64,000 bases of DNA from Heterodera schachtii (lineage: Eukaryota; Nematoda; Chromadorea; Rhabditida; Heteroderidae), in NCBI GenBank assembly GCA_023374025.1, contig SIJG01000002.1, positions 1,771,790 through 1,835,789 on the forward strand, read 5' to 3'. The translations under genes were made by a program, and so were the position numbers. Shown piece after piece: positions 1 to 12,878 of this stretch (its first letter is position 1; every line of letters starts with the position of its first letter). The notes beneath the pieces were generated by a model. That model worked only from the letters and a program-made list of their open reading frames with translations. It did no database searches and had not been told where the DNA came from.

Positions 1-2252
1 GAAAGTGTTACTATTATTAAGCAAATGAATAAATATATAGTATTAATAATAAATAACTGCGCGAAAGTTCCAAATGATGGCCAGCAGAAAAGGGCAAAAA
101 GATTTTCTGATCAGTCGGCGAATATCAGTCGGTTGATCTGCTGATTATCGGAGATTTGCTGAAAGACCAAAAAAACATTCTCCAATCATTCAATGATTAA
201 TGCCATAATCATAATCGCCGCTTCTCAATTCAGAGTAAAATGAATGTTTGGCATTTGGAGGTTTCGCTTCGGCGTCCCTTGGCGAGATGAGATTTCTGAA
301 GGGCATTACAGCCATCGGCACAACCGCGCGAGTACAATGCCATCGGAAATCCCAACTCGCCGCGGGGAAGCGGCACAAAACGAAGGGCGGCACATTTTGT
401 GAACAAAAGATTAATCGGCAATTTAACCGAACATTGTTGTGCAAAGTGCTCCAGAATTTGTTAGGCCAGTATGGACACTTTTGGGCTCGGAGTACGCGCA
501 CACTGACAAAACAAATCCCAAAACACAGAACACAGCGAAAACAACGCATGGTTACGGTAATGACTGTGGTGATGGGAAGGCGAATACTGTAGGAAAGAGA
601 TTAAGCCAATTGAGGAATGACTCATCGAACTTATTAAATTGTGCCAAATCAAATGTAAAATTTGATTATTCGAATTTGTTTTCAATAAAAATTGGGCAAA
701 TTTAGATTTTTCTAAATGATTTTTAATTGTCTAAATTCAAAAACAAATATTATTTTTGCATTTGAAGAGATTCTTTTTCAGCGAAGAGAAGTACTATAAT
801 TGGCGGGACGATGAACAAATGCAACAAAAAATCGAGAAAATTTGCGATTGTTGAGGAAGCAAAATGAGAAAAACGATGGAAGAGGGGGGGGGGGGGGGGG
901 AGACGAAGGATGAATAAGCCAAACGCAAAGGACAAAAAAGGGCATTCATTTTGATACACCGATTGGGCGCTTTTGCACAATGAAAGCAAATGACAGGTTG
1001 AGGACATTTTGAAAAAAGAGAAAAGAAATTGGGAAATTGGGGGAAATGATGGAAATTGGAAGAGTTTAAGTAATGGCCTTATAAAAGCATCAAAATTTGA
1101 AAATTGAGAGAATAAGTGAGCGGAGGATGAGGAGAATTAGGAGGATGAATCAAAAGTGAATTTATGTAGCAAAATGATGAAATGTGTGTAAATGATCACT
1201 TTATAAGGAAGATGGCCATCATCGTCGGCTTGGAGAGAAATGATGAGGCACCGTCGACACATTGGGACGAAATGCCAACGGCGGCGGAGGGCGACGCAAC
1301 GGACGGACGGGGGAAAAAAGGGGGGGGGGGGGAAGAGATTGGCTGCCAAACGGCGAGTGATTCACCCGGCACCATTCATTCATTCATTCGCCTGACATTT
1401 CAAAACCAGCGTTGCTGCTGAGTTAGCGGAGGCCAAATGGACCGAATTTTTAGCGAAGGAAAAGTTACAATTTTACGATGGATGAATTAGCATTACAAAA
1501 AAAGAAAATAAAATTGGGTTCATAATAAACAGAGAAAGTGCGTTGCTAATTTACATATTATTAGGCGATCAATTTAAGGGCGGAAAGTGATTGGGATTTG
1601 GAGAAAGCGCGATCGGTCGGGATTAAACACAAAATGGAATTTTTGGCCGGAAAGTGGGCCGGGATTGAACGGCCACCATTCCAAACTTACAGAAATAGCG
1701 GATCAAAAACTAGTATGGTCTTCTACAACTTTTTAATTCTAAATCGTAAATAGAAAAGAGAAGCTATCTACAGTAATCGTATTTAGAGAATAGATGAATA
1801 ATTAGGTTTTAATGGTACTGTGTCACTTTTTGAGATTTTATCATATTTTAAAAAATGAGTTAATGGAAAGTTTGTTCAGAATCCATCATTCCATAATTTT
1901 CACATGATACAGACTATGAGCTGGATAAAGCGCCTAATCAATTGGTTTTGAGGAAGTTAGGAAAAATATTTAATTAATTTAAAATTCTAAATTAATTTTA
2001 AAAGCGTGTCTAGGTATTTTCAGCCGATGTGGTATGGTAACTTACCAAGGACCGTTCATATAATTTTTGAAATAAATTCTTGGCATAATGTTTTGTTCAA
2101 TATTAAAATCAGAAATATCAAGATAAAGCAAAATTCAACTTTTTATTATCTCTTTTTTACGTTTCAATCGTATTTTGTTGTTACCCATTAATTTTAAATA
2201 CTTTTTATAGAATACAAAAACGAATACGCCTCTTTTTGTTGTTTGAAGCGCA
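1..2252. other. No recognisable gene
   Basis: I see no coding exon with a recognisable domain or a conserved run on either strand. The stretch is AT-rich, with a G-run near 887-900 and another near 1,321-1,331. Short open frames on both strands have the composition of chance frames. It probably holds the upstream region of the WBP11 gene and flanking intergenic DNA. Confidence 0.5.
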
Positions 2253-4463
2253 ATGGGAAAGCGTTCGGGCGTCACCAAGTCGGGTCGGGTGATGAACCCG
2301 GCTGACAGGGAGCGGAAGCAGCAGCGAGCCAAGGAGTTGAAGCGGAACAAAAAACAGCGCACGATGGTACGACATGCCATTGTAAAGGGGAAGAATCCGG
2401 AGGAGATCATCGAGCTGATGAGCAGGTTGGACGACCAAGGTGGGCCATTTTACGGATCAAAAAATTTGAACCCTTCCATTTGCCAATTAATTTGTGCATT
2501 TTGTCCGTTCAGAGTTCGACCCGCAGAGGGAACTGTCGCTGAATGTCATCCAAGAAAAGAGGCACAAACTGCGCGGTTCATTCTTCCAGGTTGAATTTTT
2601 TAGAACAAAATTCAACGGCGGATTTTGGGGTTTTTTTCATTGACTTACATTTAATGGATTTACAAGTTCATTTTATATGGAAAACATTGCCAATGGCTAA
2701 TTGAATTATTTAAATAAATAACCCTTTTTCATTTGCGCAGGTAGTCAATTTGTACAAGCAGGAAAAGGATGACAAGCGAGTGAAAAACTTGGAGAAAATG
2801 CTGGTTGAATATGAAGTGGAACGTGCCAAGAAGGAGGAGAACTTCCGTAAGTTCTACTTATTTTTAGCAAAAATAAATTGCAAAAAAATGGATTTTTTCA
2901 GAAATTTCTCTTTTATTTTATTGGATTTTCAATTTTTTAAATTCATTTGTTTTTGGTTTTTAGGTGCTCAACTTTTCTCGGAAAATGCCAATTTTGAGGA
3001 AATTCCGTTGCCGTTGGGTGCGCCCGGCGCTATGGACGCTGCCAAAACACCATTTTCTTTGCCGCTGCCGACCGGCATTGCCCCTGGGGACGTGCCGCTG
3101 CCGTCTGGTGTCCAACTGCAGGCGGCGATGCGGGCCGGCATTTTGAAGAAGACGGGCGCCACGGCACCGTCACAAAAACGGCACAAACATCCGCCAGGCG
3201 AGCATTTCATTTTCTTCGTGGATGTTCAATTTGTTGTTTTGAATGGCGCTTTTTCAGGCCCTCCGCCCGGTCTGCCGCCTCCGCTCGCCGTCGCCGCTTC
3301 CTCTGACAGCGACGGGGAAGACGCGGCGAGCGAGCGCAGGCGCGTCGTCCGTTTCAGCGGCGACGAGCGCATGCAACAAAAAAGACGACGAGAAAAGGAT
3401 GGAGACGCAGAGGGAGACGAAGGCGAAGAGGCGGCCGAGGAGGAGGAGGACTACGCACCGGTGGAGAGTGAGTCGCGCATTCATTTTGGTGCCCCGGCAA
3501 AAAAATGTGCCATTTCAGTCCCTGACAGCATGCTGTCTGGCGACACGATGCCCCCGCCCCAACATCAACCGGTGTACGCCCGGGCAGCGCCGCCGGTGAT
3601 GCTGCCGCCATCCTCCCAAATGCCGCCGATGGGCGCTGGTGGAGTTGGGCGGGCACCGCTACCGCCCGGCATGGCACCGCCGCCTCCCGGTTACCCCCCA
3701 GGTAAATGCTGTTGGTTGGCTAAATCGAATTAATCCGCGCAAATGCTACTCTCCCCATTAGGTTACTACGCGTCGAATGTGCCGCCGGAAGTGCATGCGC
3801 AAGCGATGCGCACGGGGCGAATGCCACCGCCGCCCAATTCGTCGTCTTCGATGGCCGCGCAACAGCAGCAGCAACAGTCCAAGACTGGGCTCATCTCCTA
3901 CACACACGCTGAACCGCATCCGTCCGCTGTCATTTCAGCCGCCCCGCAGGTAAAAAAATAGCAGGTCCAGGATTTATACTAGGGCGCTGGAGAAGTTTGC
4001 ATTTCACAAACTTCCCCAACGAAAACTTTAAAAAAATGCATTCGAGGGGTGAACTGCTTCCGCTAGATGTTGATGGGTGGGTGCTTTTTGCGGTAAGCAA
4101 CTTTGTCGATCTTCCGCTTTTCAGGTGGTGAAGCCGTCTGTGAACATCGCTTCTTCCACGCCTCAGGCGGCCGCTGGCGGTGAACAGGCGATAATCTCCG
4201 CGGGCCCCCAAATGCGCAACATTCGTCGCGAGGCCACCCGCTTTGTGCCCACTGCGGTCAAAATCCAACGTCCGCTGGTCCATGCGCCGACAGTTGCCGC
4301 TTCCGCGACCGGCATTGGGCCGCGAGTGCCAACGATGGGCAGCACAACGGCAGGCCGACTGATTCCCCAGAAAGTATTGGCCACAAAACAACAACCGAAG
4401 CGTACAAAGACAACGGACGAGGCATGCGATGAATTCCTACGCGAGTTGGAGGGACTTCTCTGA
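2253..4463 (+). CDS. WBP11: WW domain-binding protein 11 (WBP11/SNP70-like splicing factor)
   Basis: Nuclear pre-mRNA splicing factor; in other animals it binds the WW domain of PQBP1 through proline-rich motifs. Exon model: 2253-2439, 2513-2589, 2741-2846, 2964-3197, 3258-3467, 3519-3701, 3762-3949, 4125-4463, giving 507 aa with every phase closing. Seen: the WBP11-type N-terminus (MGKR..TKSGR.MNPADRER, then a basic helix with KRNKKQR), a coiled region rich in K/E, then long Pro-rich blocks (PPPGLPPP, PLPPGMAPPPPGYPP) around an acidic stretch, and the short conserved C-terminus ending FLRELEGLL. Intron 4 begins with GC (CCAG|GCGAGC) and is 60 nt with no stop, so its retention would add 20 residues. 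A cluster of AATAAA signals follows at about 4,549-4,573. Family call is firm; the Pro-rich middle is fast evolving. Confidence 0.9.
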
Positions 4464-4698
4464 TCAGAGCAACCGATCTTTTGTGGAAATATTTTGTTTT
4501 GTCTGACGTCTATCGCTTTTGATTAAAATTCATCATTGTTTCTTTGTCAATAAATAAAATAATAAATAAAATGTGATCATTCATCATCCCCCTGATAAAT
4601 ATAAATAAAGTGATCAATCATCCCCCCTGATCACTCCCTCACTCATCTGTGGTAACCCAAACCTGGTCTTTCCTCCATTTGGCCCTCTTCTCTAATCA
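4464..4698. promoter_or_regulatory. Convergent 3' ends with polyadenylation signals
   Basis: Short spacer between the ends of WBP11 and the helicase gene. Several AATAAA hexamers lie just after the WBP11 stop, and copies of the TGATCA palindrome that recurs through the window lie around 4,575-4,632. Confidence 0.5.
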
Positions 4699-7600
4699 TC
4701 ATTCCTCCAAAAACATGCGCTCTTTACGCTCCTTGTTCCGCCAATCTTTCTCTGCAAATTTGTCTGCCATCCGTTGGTCCGCTTGTCTGCTTTGTTTTTC
4801 GTACTCCAAGTGCGCCTCGGGGTTCGTCTCCAAAAGACTTTGGTACATCGAACGCTGTGAAAATTTTATTTCAAAAATAAAAAATGGAATTTGTTTTACG
4901 ATGTCAGTCATGGTAATAGAATCCACGTTGAAATTGTTCTGCTCAATGTCTTTCCACTTTTTGGGCACGACTTCGCGGTCGAAGTGACTGCTTAAAATAG
5001 TGTTTTTTTAGGCTTCTGTTTCAATTTAAACAATTAAAAATGAAAAATCCGCAACTTTTTGTAATTTGTTTACAAATGATAATATTTTAAATAAATAAGC
5101 AGCTATAAAAGAAGCAAAAAGAATTAGAAATCAATAATTTAAAAAGTTTAATTTTACTATGAAAATAATAAATTAAATTTCCATCTGTTGTGTTGCTGCT
5201 AACCGTTGTTCGTCCACGCGCTCCAACACGAAAGCGCGAACGCGAATTTCGGGCAAAAATACGTTGGAAAATTTGACAATTTGGCCCCAATGTTCGCCAC
5301 AATTTGCGCACTCCCAACGGGCACAGTTTGTGAAGAATTTCTCTTTCTGCAAAGCGTGCGAAAGGTAATTAATTATAACATTCTGCCGAAGAAAACCAAT
5401 GATTTTTTTTTGAAATTGGCAAGCTAATAGAGCAGATTTATAGCCATCGAATGGCATCGCAGACAGAGATTGCGAAAAAGATCAGACTAACAAAAGCTTG
5501 ATAAGAGACATGCATGCCGACATGAACACAGCACGCCTAACAGTCTAACAAAAAGCTGGGTTCAAACTCTGTATGGTGAGACATAAGAATTCCAGATACA
5601 AAAAAAGCATCTCCGGCATTCGCCCATTTTTTCCAAGTTTCTCCCCCCCCCCCGCCCACCGTTGGGGCCCGTGTCAGCGTGTGCTTCGATCGCTTCCACA
5701 CTTTCGGATCGCAGCACACAAACAGAGTGTCCATCACCGATCGGACGCGGTCACTGCAGCAAATCACTGTGCCGCAGGCGCATCTCAAATCGAAACTGAA
5801 AATAATCATAAATTAAAAATAGCAAAATGGCCCAAAAAAGAACACACACCGTCTGCCCATCAGCTGGGCCCGTTTGCTCTCCTCCTTCATTTTCTCGTCG
5901 TTGCGAAGTTCGGTCAATTCAATGGCCTTTTCCTCGATCTGTAAAAAAAATTGACACCTATTATAGTAAATGAATATTTTTTATTTTGGAAAATTTTCTC
6001 GAAAATTGCCAAATGCCACCGACCGATCTGCGCAGTGTCTGCTCATCCTGCTCTTGCATGTCCTCAATGCAGCGCATCATCTGTTGGATAAAATATACTT
6101 AAAAAATCAACATCCAAGCCAGATGTGGGTGGGGCCGGATTCATGGTTTTTGGACCGGAATTTCGCAAGATTTTAAGGCCTTCGGTCCCAGCCTTGCTGA
6201 TAATCCGCTCTTTCACTTGCCATGGCCTCCTTGCGCATGTTGCTGAACTCCCGCTGCTCAATGCCGGTGTCCAGTGCCAACAGAATGGACAGACTGTGCT
6301 TGTGCCGGGCACGGCCTATAAATGATGTGTTGGGCAAAATGTCGATGATGATAATGCTCGCGCGATGCTAACATAGCTCTCACAATCAGCAAAATATTTT
6401 TCATTCAATCCCATCCATACGATCAGTCCTTCTCATTGCTTCCATGTCCTTTATCAACCCCTCACAATCATTTAATGCCTCGTGATCAGTCCCACTATGA
6501 TTGTAAACGCTCTCATGCTCCTTCAAATCGGTCCCATGCCCTGGCCAATCCCTCGCCCATTTTACCCCTTCTTTGGATCATCTGCCGTTCGCTGCCGATG
6601 TTGTTGTACCTTAAATTGCAAAGGTGAAGGAATGAAAATCCAAAACAGCATTTACAGCGCAGTCGGTGAAAATCACCGACCATTCCCACATTTTATCCCA
6701 ACCAATACGAAGTCCCCCCTTTTTGGCCCCTCATACGAACGAACGAAGTCAGGGGTGTCGACCACCCCCCCCTCCATTTAATGTATGAGCATTTAAAACT
6801 CACCGGATGATCAGATTACAAGCGGCGATGTTCACACCTAACAAATTCAAAAATTATTCAAAATGAAATCGCTCAAAAACTATTGCTAATTAGTAATTAA
6901 TTACCTTCTTCCGCCACTGAAGTGACCACGAGCACCTCAAAATGTTTTTTTTTGTGTAAAATTCTTTTTTGGTGGTTTTATTATTCAATGTTGCCTTAAT
7001 TAGTCCGCTTTTGAACCCTTCGCGCATCCTTCGCTGTTCGTCCGACGATTGGCCGCCCATTGTGCCGCTTTGGTTGGAGCTGACCATGTAACCGACATTC
7101 TGTGAAAATCAAATGGGATTTTAGAAAACAAATTAATTATGTTATTGCAATTGCGTACCTTTTGTTTGAAAAACATTGGCAATTCGTGCTTCACCTCCAT
7201 CAAATGTTTGGCCAACCGTTGGGCACACGCGCGGGTGGACACGAAAATCAGCGCGCGCGCGTCCGCCTCCTTGGCAAATTGTTCATGGAGAATCTGAGGG
7301 GAGAGCGGGGGGGGGGGGGGGGGGGGCATTGGAAAAATATAATTGAAAAAATTGGAACAAATTTGAAAGCATTGGAAATAGGGAACCGCGGCAGCAGTTT
7401 TGCCGCCTGTAGAAAAAAGTACAGTACTTTTCGCCAATTATTTTTCAAAAATTTTGATTCATTTTTATTTTTAAGCGAATTGTTATAGATGAAGCTGAAA
7501 CTATGAGGGTTGCCCCTTTGTTTTCGGGAAATTATATGTATCAGTTAGAATCTGGCGATGGATACAAAACGAAGGAACGATTGAAAAAGGCGAATCAGCC

Positions 7601-10600
7601 ATACGATGAGCCCAAATAAATCCAGAAGTCGTACTGTAATTTAGCGGTTTTTAACCTAATTGCAAAATTTTTACGAGATTTTTTATTATGGCGGCGAAAA
7701 AAAACATTTTTCTACGGGCGGTGAACTAAAAGCAAATCGCGGTTTTTGCGTGTGCTTTTGCCCACCCGATAGAGTCGGTTCAGAATTTCCTTCTTCTCCA
7801 AATTGAATTGGCATTCGCCTTTCCCCTTGGCCAAAAGTGTCCTTTTCTTTTGCTCCTGTTCCTCCAATTCGGCAAGCTGAATTTGCTTCAGGTGACGCTC
7901 AAGCTCTGGAAAAAATTTCCATTTTTATTTTCAAAATCCCCCCTTTTTTAACCGGTGTATCGCAACATCAAATCGGTGTTTATCTGATTGAACTGGGGGT
8001 TGTCCGATGTGTTCATGTATTCCGACATTTTGGTCTTCAGATAATCGAGCGAGAACGAATTGGGCAACAAATCGCTGATGGCAATGGCATGGAAATAATG
8101 CTGAAAAATGAGAAAAACATTTAAAATTAGTGAGGGGCTGGGTAATTAGTTTAATAAGACTTAATTAGTGAGTCATTACCGAAAGATGGTTTATCGAGCG
8201 GAGGAGGAACAGCCGTGTGACGGGGTCCGGCAAATGCTGCAAGTGCTTCTTCAGCAAACCGACCCGATTTTGGTATTGCGTTTGGTCGTCCACGTTGGGG
8301 AACACAATGTCATCCTAATCAAAATTGGGGGAGGGGTTAATAAAATTAAATTATACATTACAAACAAATGAAAATAATAAATCATTCGCTTTTTTCGCCC
8401 ACTTTTCCGAGGGCTGCCACCAGTCGCTTTTCCACAATGTTCTGCAATTTCTCCTGCATTGAGCGCTGAATCTCGGCCATACAACTTTTGATGGAGTCCA
8501 TAAATTCGTTGTTGTGCGGCCGACTGACCTTTTCGACGCCTGCAAAATGCACGCATTTTCATAGGCACCGCAAACCGATCAATGGGATGAGTCATGGAAA
8601 AAATTCCAAGGGTATTGGTCCTGGAAACCCAAAAAAACCCGAGACTAATTGTTGTAAGAGGCAGTTAGAAACCGGGAAAAAATCTGCAAATTCTGTTGCC
8701 TTCGCAACACTTACGGTCCACCGGCGGCGTGACGTAATCCTTCAAATTGTCCAACTGATGCCGCACGGAACTAATGGTTTCTGCTCTCAAATTGGCGCAC
8801 AGCGATAGCATGTGCTAAAAAGAAAATTGCCAATTTTAATTTCCGATTTTCCTGCTTGACCCGTCGGCATGCCGCCATGTCCCAGCTGGTGTCGCCGACT
8901 CCAAGCGAAGCGGTGAGACCGACAATTTGCGGCGCTTTTCCTGTCCAATTTTTGGCGTCCAAATCGGCCAGCTGATCCATGATCACTAATAGCAAAATAT
9001 TTAAAGTAAATTGGGGTTTGTTTTAGCGGCACTTTTGTACGGGTGTCCCTTGTCACAGTGGTGGCACTCGTCGAACACAACCAAAGTGAAGTCGGCCAAA
9101 TACAGGCGTTCCGACTCGAGCACCGAGTTCAACATGTTGCTGAAGCACGAAATTGTGGACCCCAATTTTGTAATTTGAACGCAAAATAGCAATTGGGTGA
9201 GAGGCCCCGGGACCCATTCAAACGTGAAAAGGCATTTTCAATTGCTTATATTTGAACAAAAAAAAAAAAAAAAATTGTCCTAACCTTATAACAATTAATT
9301 AAATATCTATGTTTTTTCTGTCCTTTTTTATGGGAACATTCGACAGAACCCCCCCCCCCCCCAAAAAACAAATAAACTTACATAAAAATTTGAGGCGTCA
9401 TCACACACAAATCTGACAATGAGAGGGGGAAGAGGGGAAAATATTTAACAACGCGTAAGAAAATATGCCAATTCCCACCGCATGCCAACACGCGCTGGGC
9501 GCGTCCGGTACAATTCTCGCAGCCCGAGAAGCCGTCCACCCAGTAGCTACCGGCCAAGTACTGGACAAACTCGCAACTCTGTTGGTCCACCAACGGTACG
9601 GTAGGGACCAACATCACGCACTGAACAATAAACAGTAAACAGATGAAAAACGGTAGGAAATGAACGGAAGATACGGATACGGGATATGGAATTTAGTAAA
9701 TGCCAATTCCAGTCACTGTTTTTTGGCCAAGTGGCCTCCTACCCCCCTCCCCCAATTCGGCCTCACCCGTGCCACCCATCCATCCTGCTTGGCACGCGAC
9801 AAATGTGTTCGGATGATATCGGTGGCCACAATTGTTTTCCCACTGCCCGTCGGTGCACAAATGATCGTGTTTTTGCCGCTGAAAGTGAAAAACATGGCAA
9901 TTCATGGCATTTTCCACCAAAAAATTGTCTCCAATTTTCATCCAATTTTACACTCAATTAACTCATTCATTACTCACTTATTCGCATGAACTACCAGCTC
10001 ATTTTGGTAGGGTCGCAATTGGTACGGGTCCGGCTCGAAGTACAAATCTAAGAAACAAAAAAAAAAATACGAGAGCAAAGGGACACCGCCCATACCCCCG
10101 GGAAATTTCCGGAGTTCCGAGTATTTCAATGGGTCACGCGGCTCCGTCGGCTCCTCATTTGGGTTCACAAATGCGACGTTCTGTTCCCAATTTGGCACTC
10201 GTATTGCTTCGACTTCTTTGTGTGCACGCCAACAAACTGAAAATTTTTAAAAATTGTAAAATTTAATCGGGAATTACTGTATTGAAACATAAATGTCGAA
10301 TTAACCCGTAACCATTTTAAGTACCGGCAAAGGCGACTACCTTTTTATATTGGTGAATTATAATTGCTCACCCAAATCGTTCTCAAAGTTCGGGTCAATG
10401 TAACGGAGAAGAGGTCGCGTTTTTGAATCCATCTCACAAGCTTCCATAAAGTGATAGTACCAATCCTTTGAAATTTTAAATTATAGTTGACATGTTTAGG
10501 ATAAATTTAAAAAAAAAACATTTTTGAAGGTAAAACAGCAAATTTACTGTGTTTTGTAAAGGGATGTAGAGGAAGGGATACACAAAACCTTCTCCCCAGA

Positions 10601-10773
10601 AATTTTCTTACGTACTCCTAATTCGGGCGCACTCGCACGCACCAAACCGCTACTTTTGCCAACAGGTGCCACCAGCGTATCGGTGCAGAAAGGCAACCCC
10701 CGCAAAAGAGTACATGCCGAAATGTCGCAAAAAAGTTCATCTGCCAAAAGAGGAGAAATGTGTCTCAACTACC

Positions 10774-10813
<40 letters not shown>

Positions 10814-12292
10814 AAAATGCCAACTTATTGTGAGACCTCCTTTTTGAGTAAATATCAAATACTCTGTCAGTATCTTTTCTCATTGTTTTGTTTTTAATTG
10901 CGCTCACTGGTCGCAATTTCCCATCTCTGCTGTTCCTCCGTTTTGGCGCCGCGCGTCTGTGAGAGATTGTAAAAGGCCTCAGCGCGTTGAACAACGGACT
11001 CATATTCGTGTGTGTTCAGCTTACGAAACACCGGGAAAAGCACTTGGGGCTCGAGAATCTGGGAAAGCAGTTGGAAAAATAAGCGAAACGAGCATAAAAA
11101 AGCAAGCGAAAGTGAGTCCTATGCGATGCATTGAAATTCATGTAAAAACATCGACTGCGTGTCAATGGGATGGACGGATACGAGTGAATTCAGCGTACGC
11201 AATGACATTTTCAGAGGACCAACCCCCGAACCTCGCCACCCCACAAATTGATACCTTCGAAATTGCGTCCATTTTCATCGGATTGCCTTTGAGGTCGAAC
11301 ATTCGCGCGTAAAAATCAAAGCTCTTCAGATCGACCAGCAGCAGCTCTTTGTATGCCTGCGGGTCGTCTGCAAATTGGCGGCATAAAAATTCAAAAGCAC
11401 AAAAAAATTTGCAAATTCCTACCGTCTTTACACCGGGCCACCAAACGGAACATTTCGGCGATGGCATCCGGACAGTCGCGGCAATGCATGCAAATATGCT
11501 GGAAATTTGTTGGCACTTTTTCGGAAATTCAGCGCTATTACTAGTGACAGTTTGTGAATTTTATTAAACCCTTTTGGTTTGCAATTTTTTATGATAATAA
11601 TTTGTAAAAACTCTTTCCCGGGGTTTTGTGGGTCCCTGAGCACAAATCTGACATCTTTTTGACCAATTAACTAGCAATACAACTTTAAAAGCAGGGTGGG
11701 TGCTTTAAATTTTATTCCGGTTTAAAATGCCGACGACGGACGGTACAAACACACACATTGAAGAGGCGCGCCTTGGACACGCGACGGCACTGCTCGCCGT
11801 AGGCGGCCGCACTGTCCCAGCACTGGGCCAACCATTCGCTGATCGGCTGCTCAACGGTTGGCCAACTCGCGCGCGTCCTCTCGCCAACGGATTGGGGAGC
11901 TGAAAGCAATTTCATTTTATTGTAAATGGACTTTGTTTTAAGCAACAAATGCCCCTGCTAAGCCTTTTTTTGTTAAATAACAATTTTAAACAATTTTCTT
12001 TTTCAGGTTCTCCAATTAAAAAATTCCAATTTCCTTATTTAAAAAGCATATTTCCAATTAAAAATGCTCTAATTACTGATGTATTTGAGCCGAAATCGGT
12101 GGAACTCAGCATCGGTCATGTAGCGGACGGCCTCGGCAGTGAATAAGCGAAGATGGGACTCGACCTTGGGAAAAATTTACAATTTTAGTGAATGAATTTC
12201 TTATTGATTTCATATGTCACCTGAATCCCTTTAGAGTGAAGCCAACCCACCCATTTGTCGACATCAGTCATTTGTTTAAATTGTTCACACAT
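4699..12292 (-). CDS. RIG-I-like Dicer-related helicase (DRH family, closest in length to DRH-3)
   Basis: Double-stranded-RNA-dependent ATPase of the RIG-I/DRH group. In C. elegans these proteins act with Dicer and RNA-dependent RNA polymerases in 22G/26G small-RNA production (DRH-3) or antiviral RNAi (DRH-1). I could join 32 exons, from ATG at 12,292 to stop at 4,699, into about 1,120 aa with all phases closing. Seen: helical CARD-like N-terminus; Walker A APTGSGKT (9,767-9,878); PTVPLVDQQ; motif II FDECHHC (9,033-9,139); motif III LTAS; motif IV FVSTRACAQRLAKHL; motif V TSVAEEG; motif VI MIQRRGRARHK (6,566-6,315). The RIG-I C-terminal zinc domain follows: RCACG, then CARWECANCGEHWG, then KKWKDIEQNNFNVDS. 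The first cysteine pair is C-x-C where RIG-I has C-x2-C. Two introns start with GC (6,936-6,994 and 6,081-6,220). DRH-3 versus DRH-1 is not settled; length favours DRH-3. Confidence 0.88.
7305..7326 (+). repeat. Poly-G tract in a helicase intron
   Basis: About 20 consecutive G on the plus strand (C on the transcript strand), lying in the intron upstream of the helicase motif IV exon. Its true length is uncertain in any assembly. Confidence 0.9.
10776..10810 (+). repeat. A35 homopolymer in a helicase intron
   Basis: Thirty-five uninterrupted A on the plus strand (T on the transcript strand) immediately before the acceptor of the exon at 10,616-10,740. On the transcribed strand it would be an extreme polypyrimidine tract, separated from the AG by about 35 nt. 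Confidence 0.9.
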
Positions 12293-12878
12293 ACTGTAGC
12301 TTAAATTTATAAATTGAGCAAAAAGGATTCTCCGACCGACCCTGAAACCACTAAAAACAACTTTATCTCGAAATTTTCATGAATTTTTTTTATTTCTTAG
12401 GGGGTATTCGCGGGTCTATTCTTAGGGGGTGTATTTTTCGTTCTTTGCTTTTTTGTTAATAATTTGGGCAAAACGCCTGGTCAAAATAGGCTTTTTAAAA
12501 TTTTTTTTAGGTTTTAGGCTAATGAAAATCGAAAAAATTGAATTTTCGACTTTTTGTTTGAATTCGGGTCCGGGGTTCGGAATTTAAGGAACGCCGAATT
12601 CGTGATCAGCGACCTCGAAAACCCCGGGAAAGTTGTTTTTGTCATTAAAATTTTTAAATTTTTTTTTTCGAAAAATGGGGGACCAGCTAGCTTTTTAAAA
12701 TAGAATACCAAATCAAATGAGTAATCAAAAAGAGAATGTTTTCCCTATTTATAATTCGTCCAGCAAAACTCAAATGTGGGGACTGAGGACTCAACCGACT
12801 CCACAATCGAAAAACATTAAATTAAACTAAAAAACAACAAATAATTTTTCCATTTTTTCATTGAAATCATCGTACACT
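12293..12878. promoter_or_regulatory. Divergent intergenic region between the helicase and cytohesin genes
   Basis: About 590 bp between two start codons pointing away from each other, so it should hold both promoters. It is AT-rich with T and A runs. No TATA box or initiator stands out convincingly. Confidence 0.4.

Noticed and set aside
10305..10330. Second miR-100/miR-51-like seed (AACCCGTAACC) on the plus strand
   Set aside because: Match stops after 8-9 nt, no hairpin arm is near, and it lies within an intron of the helicase gene on the opposite strand.
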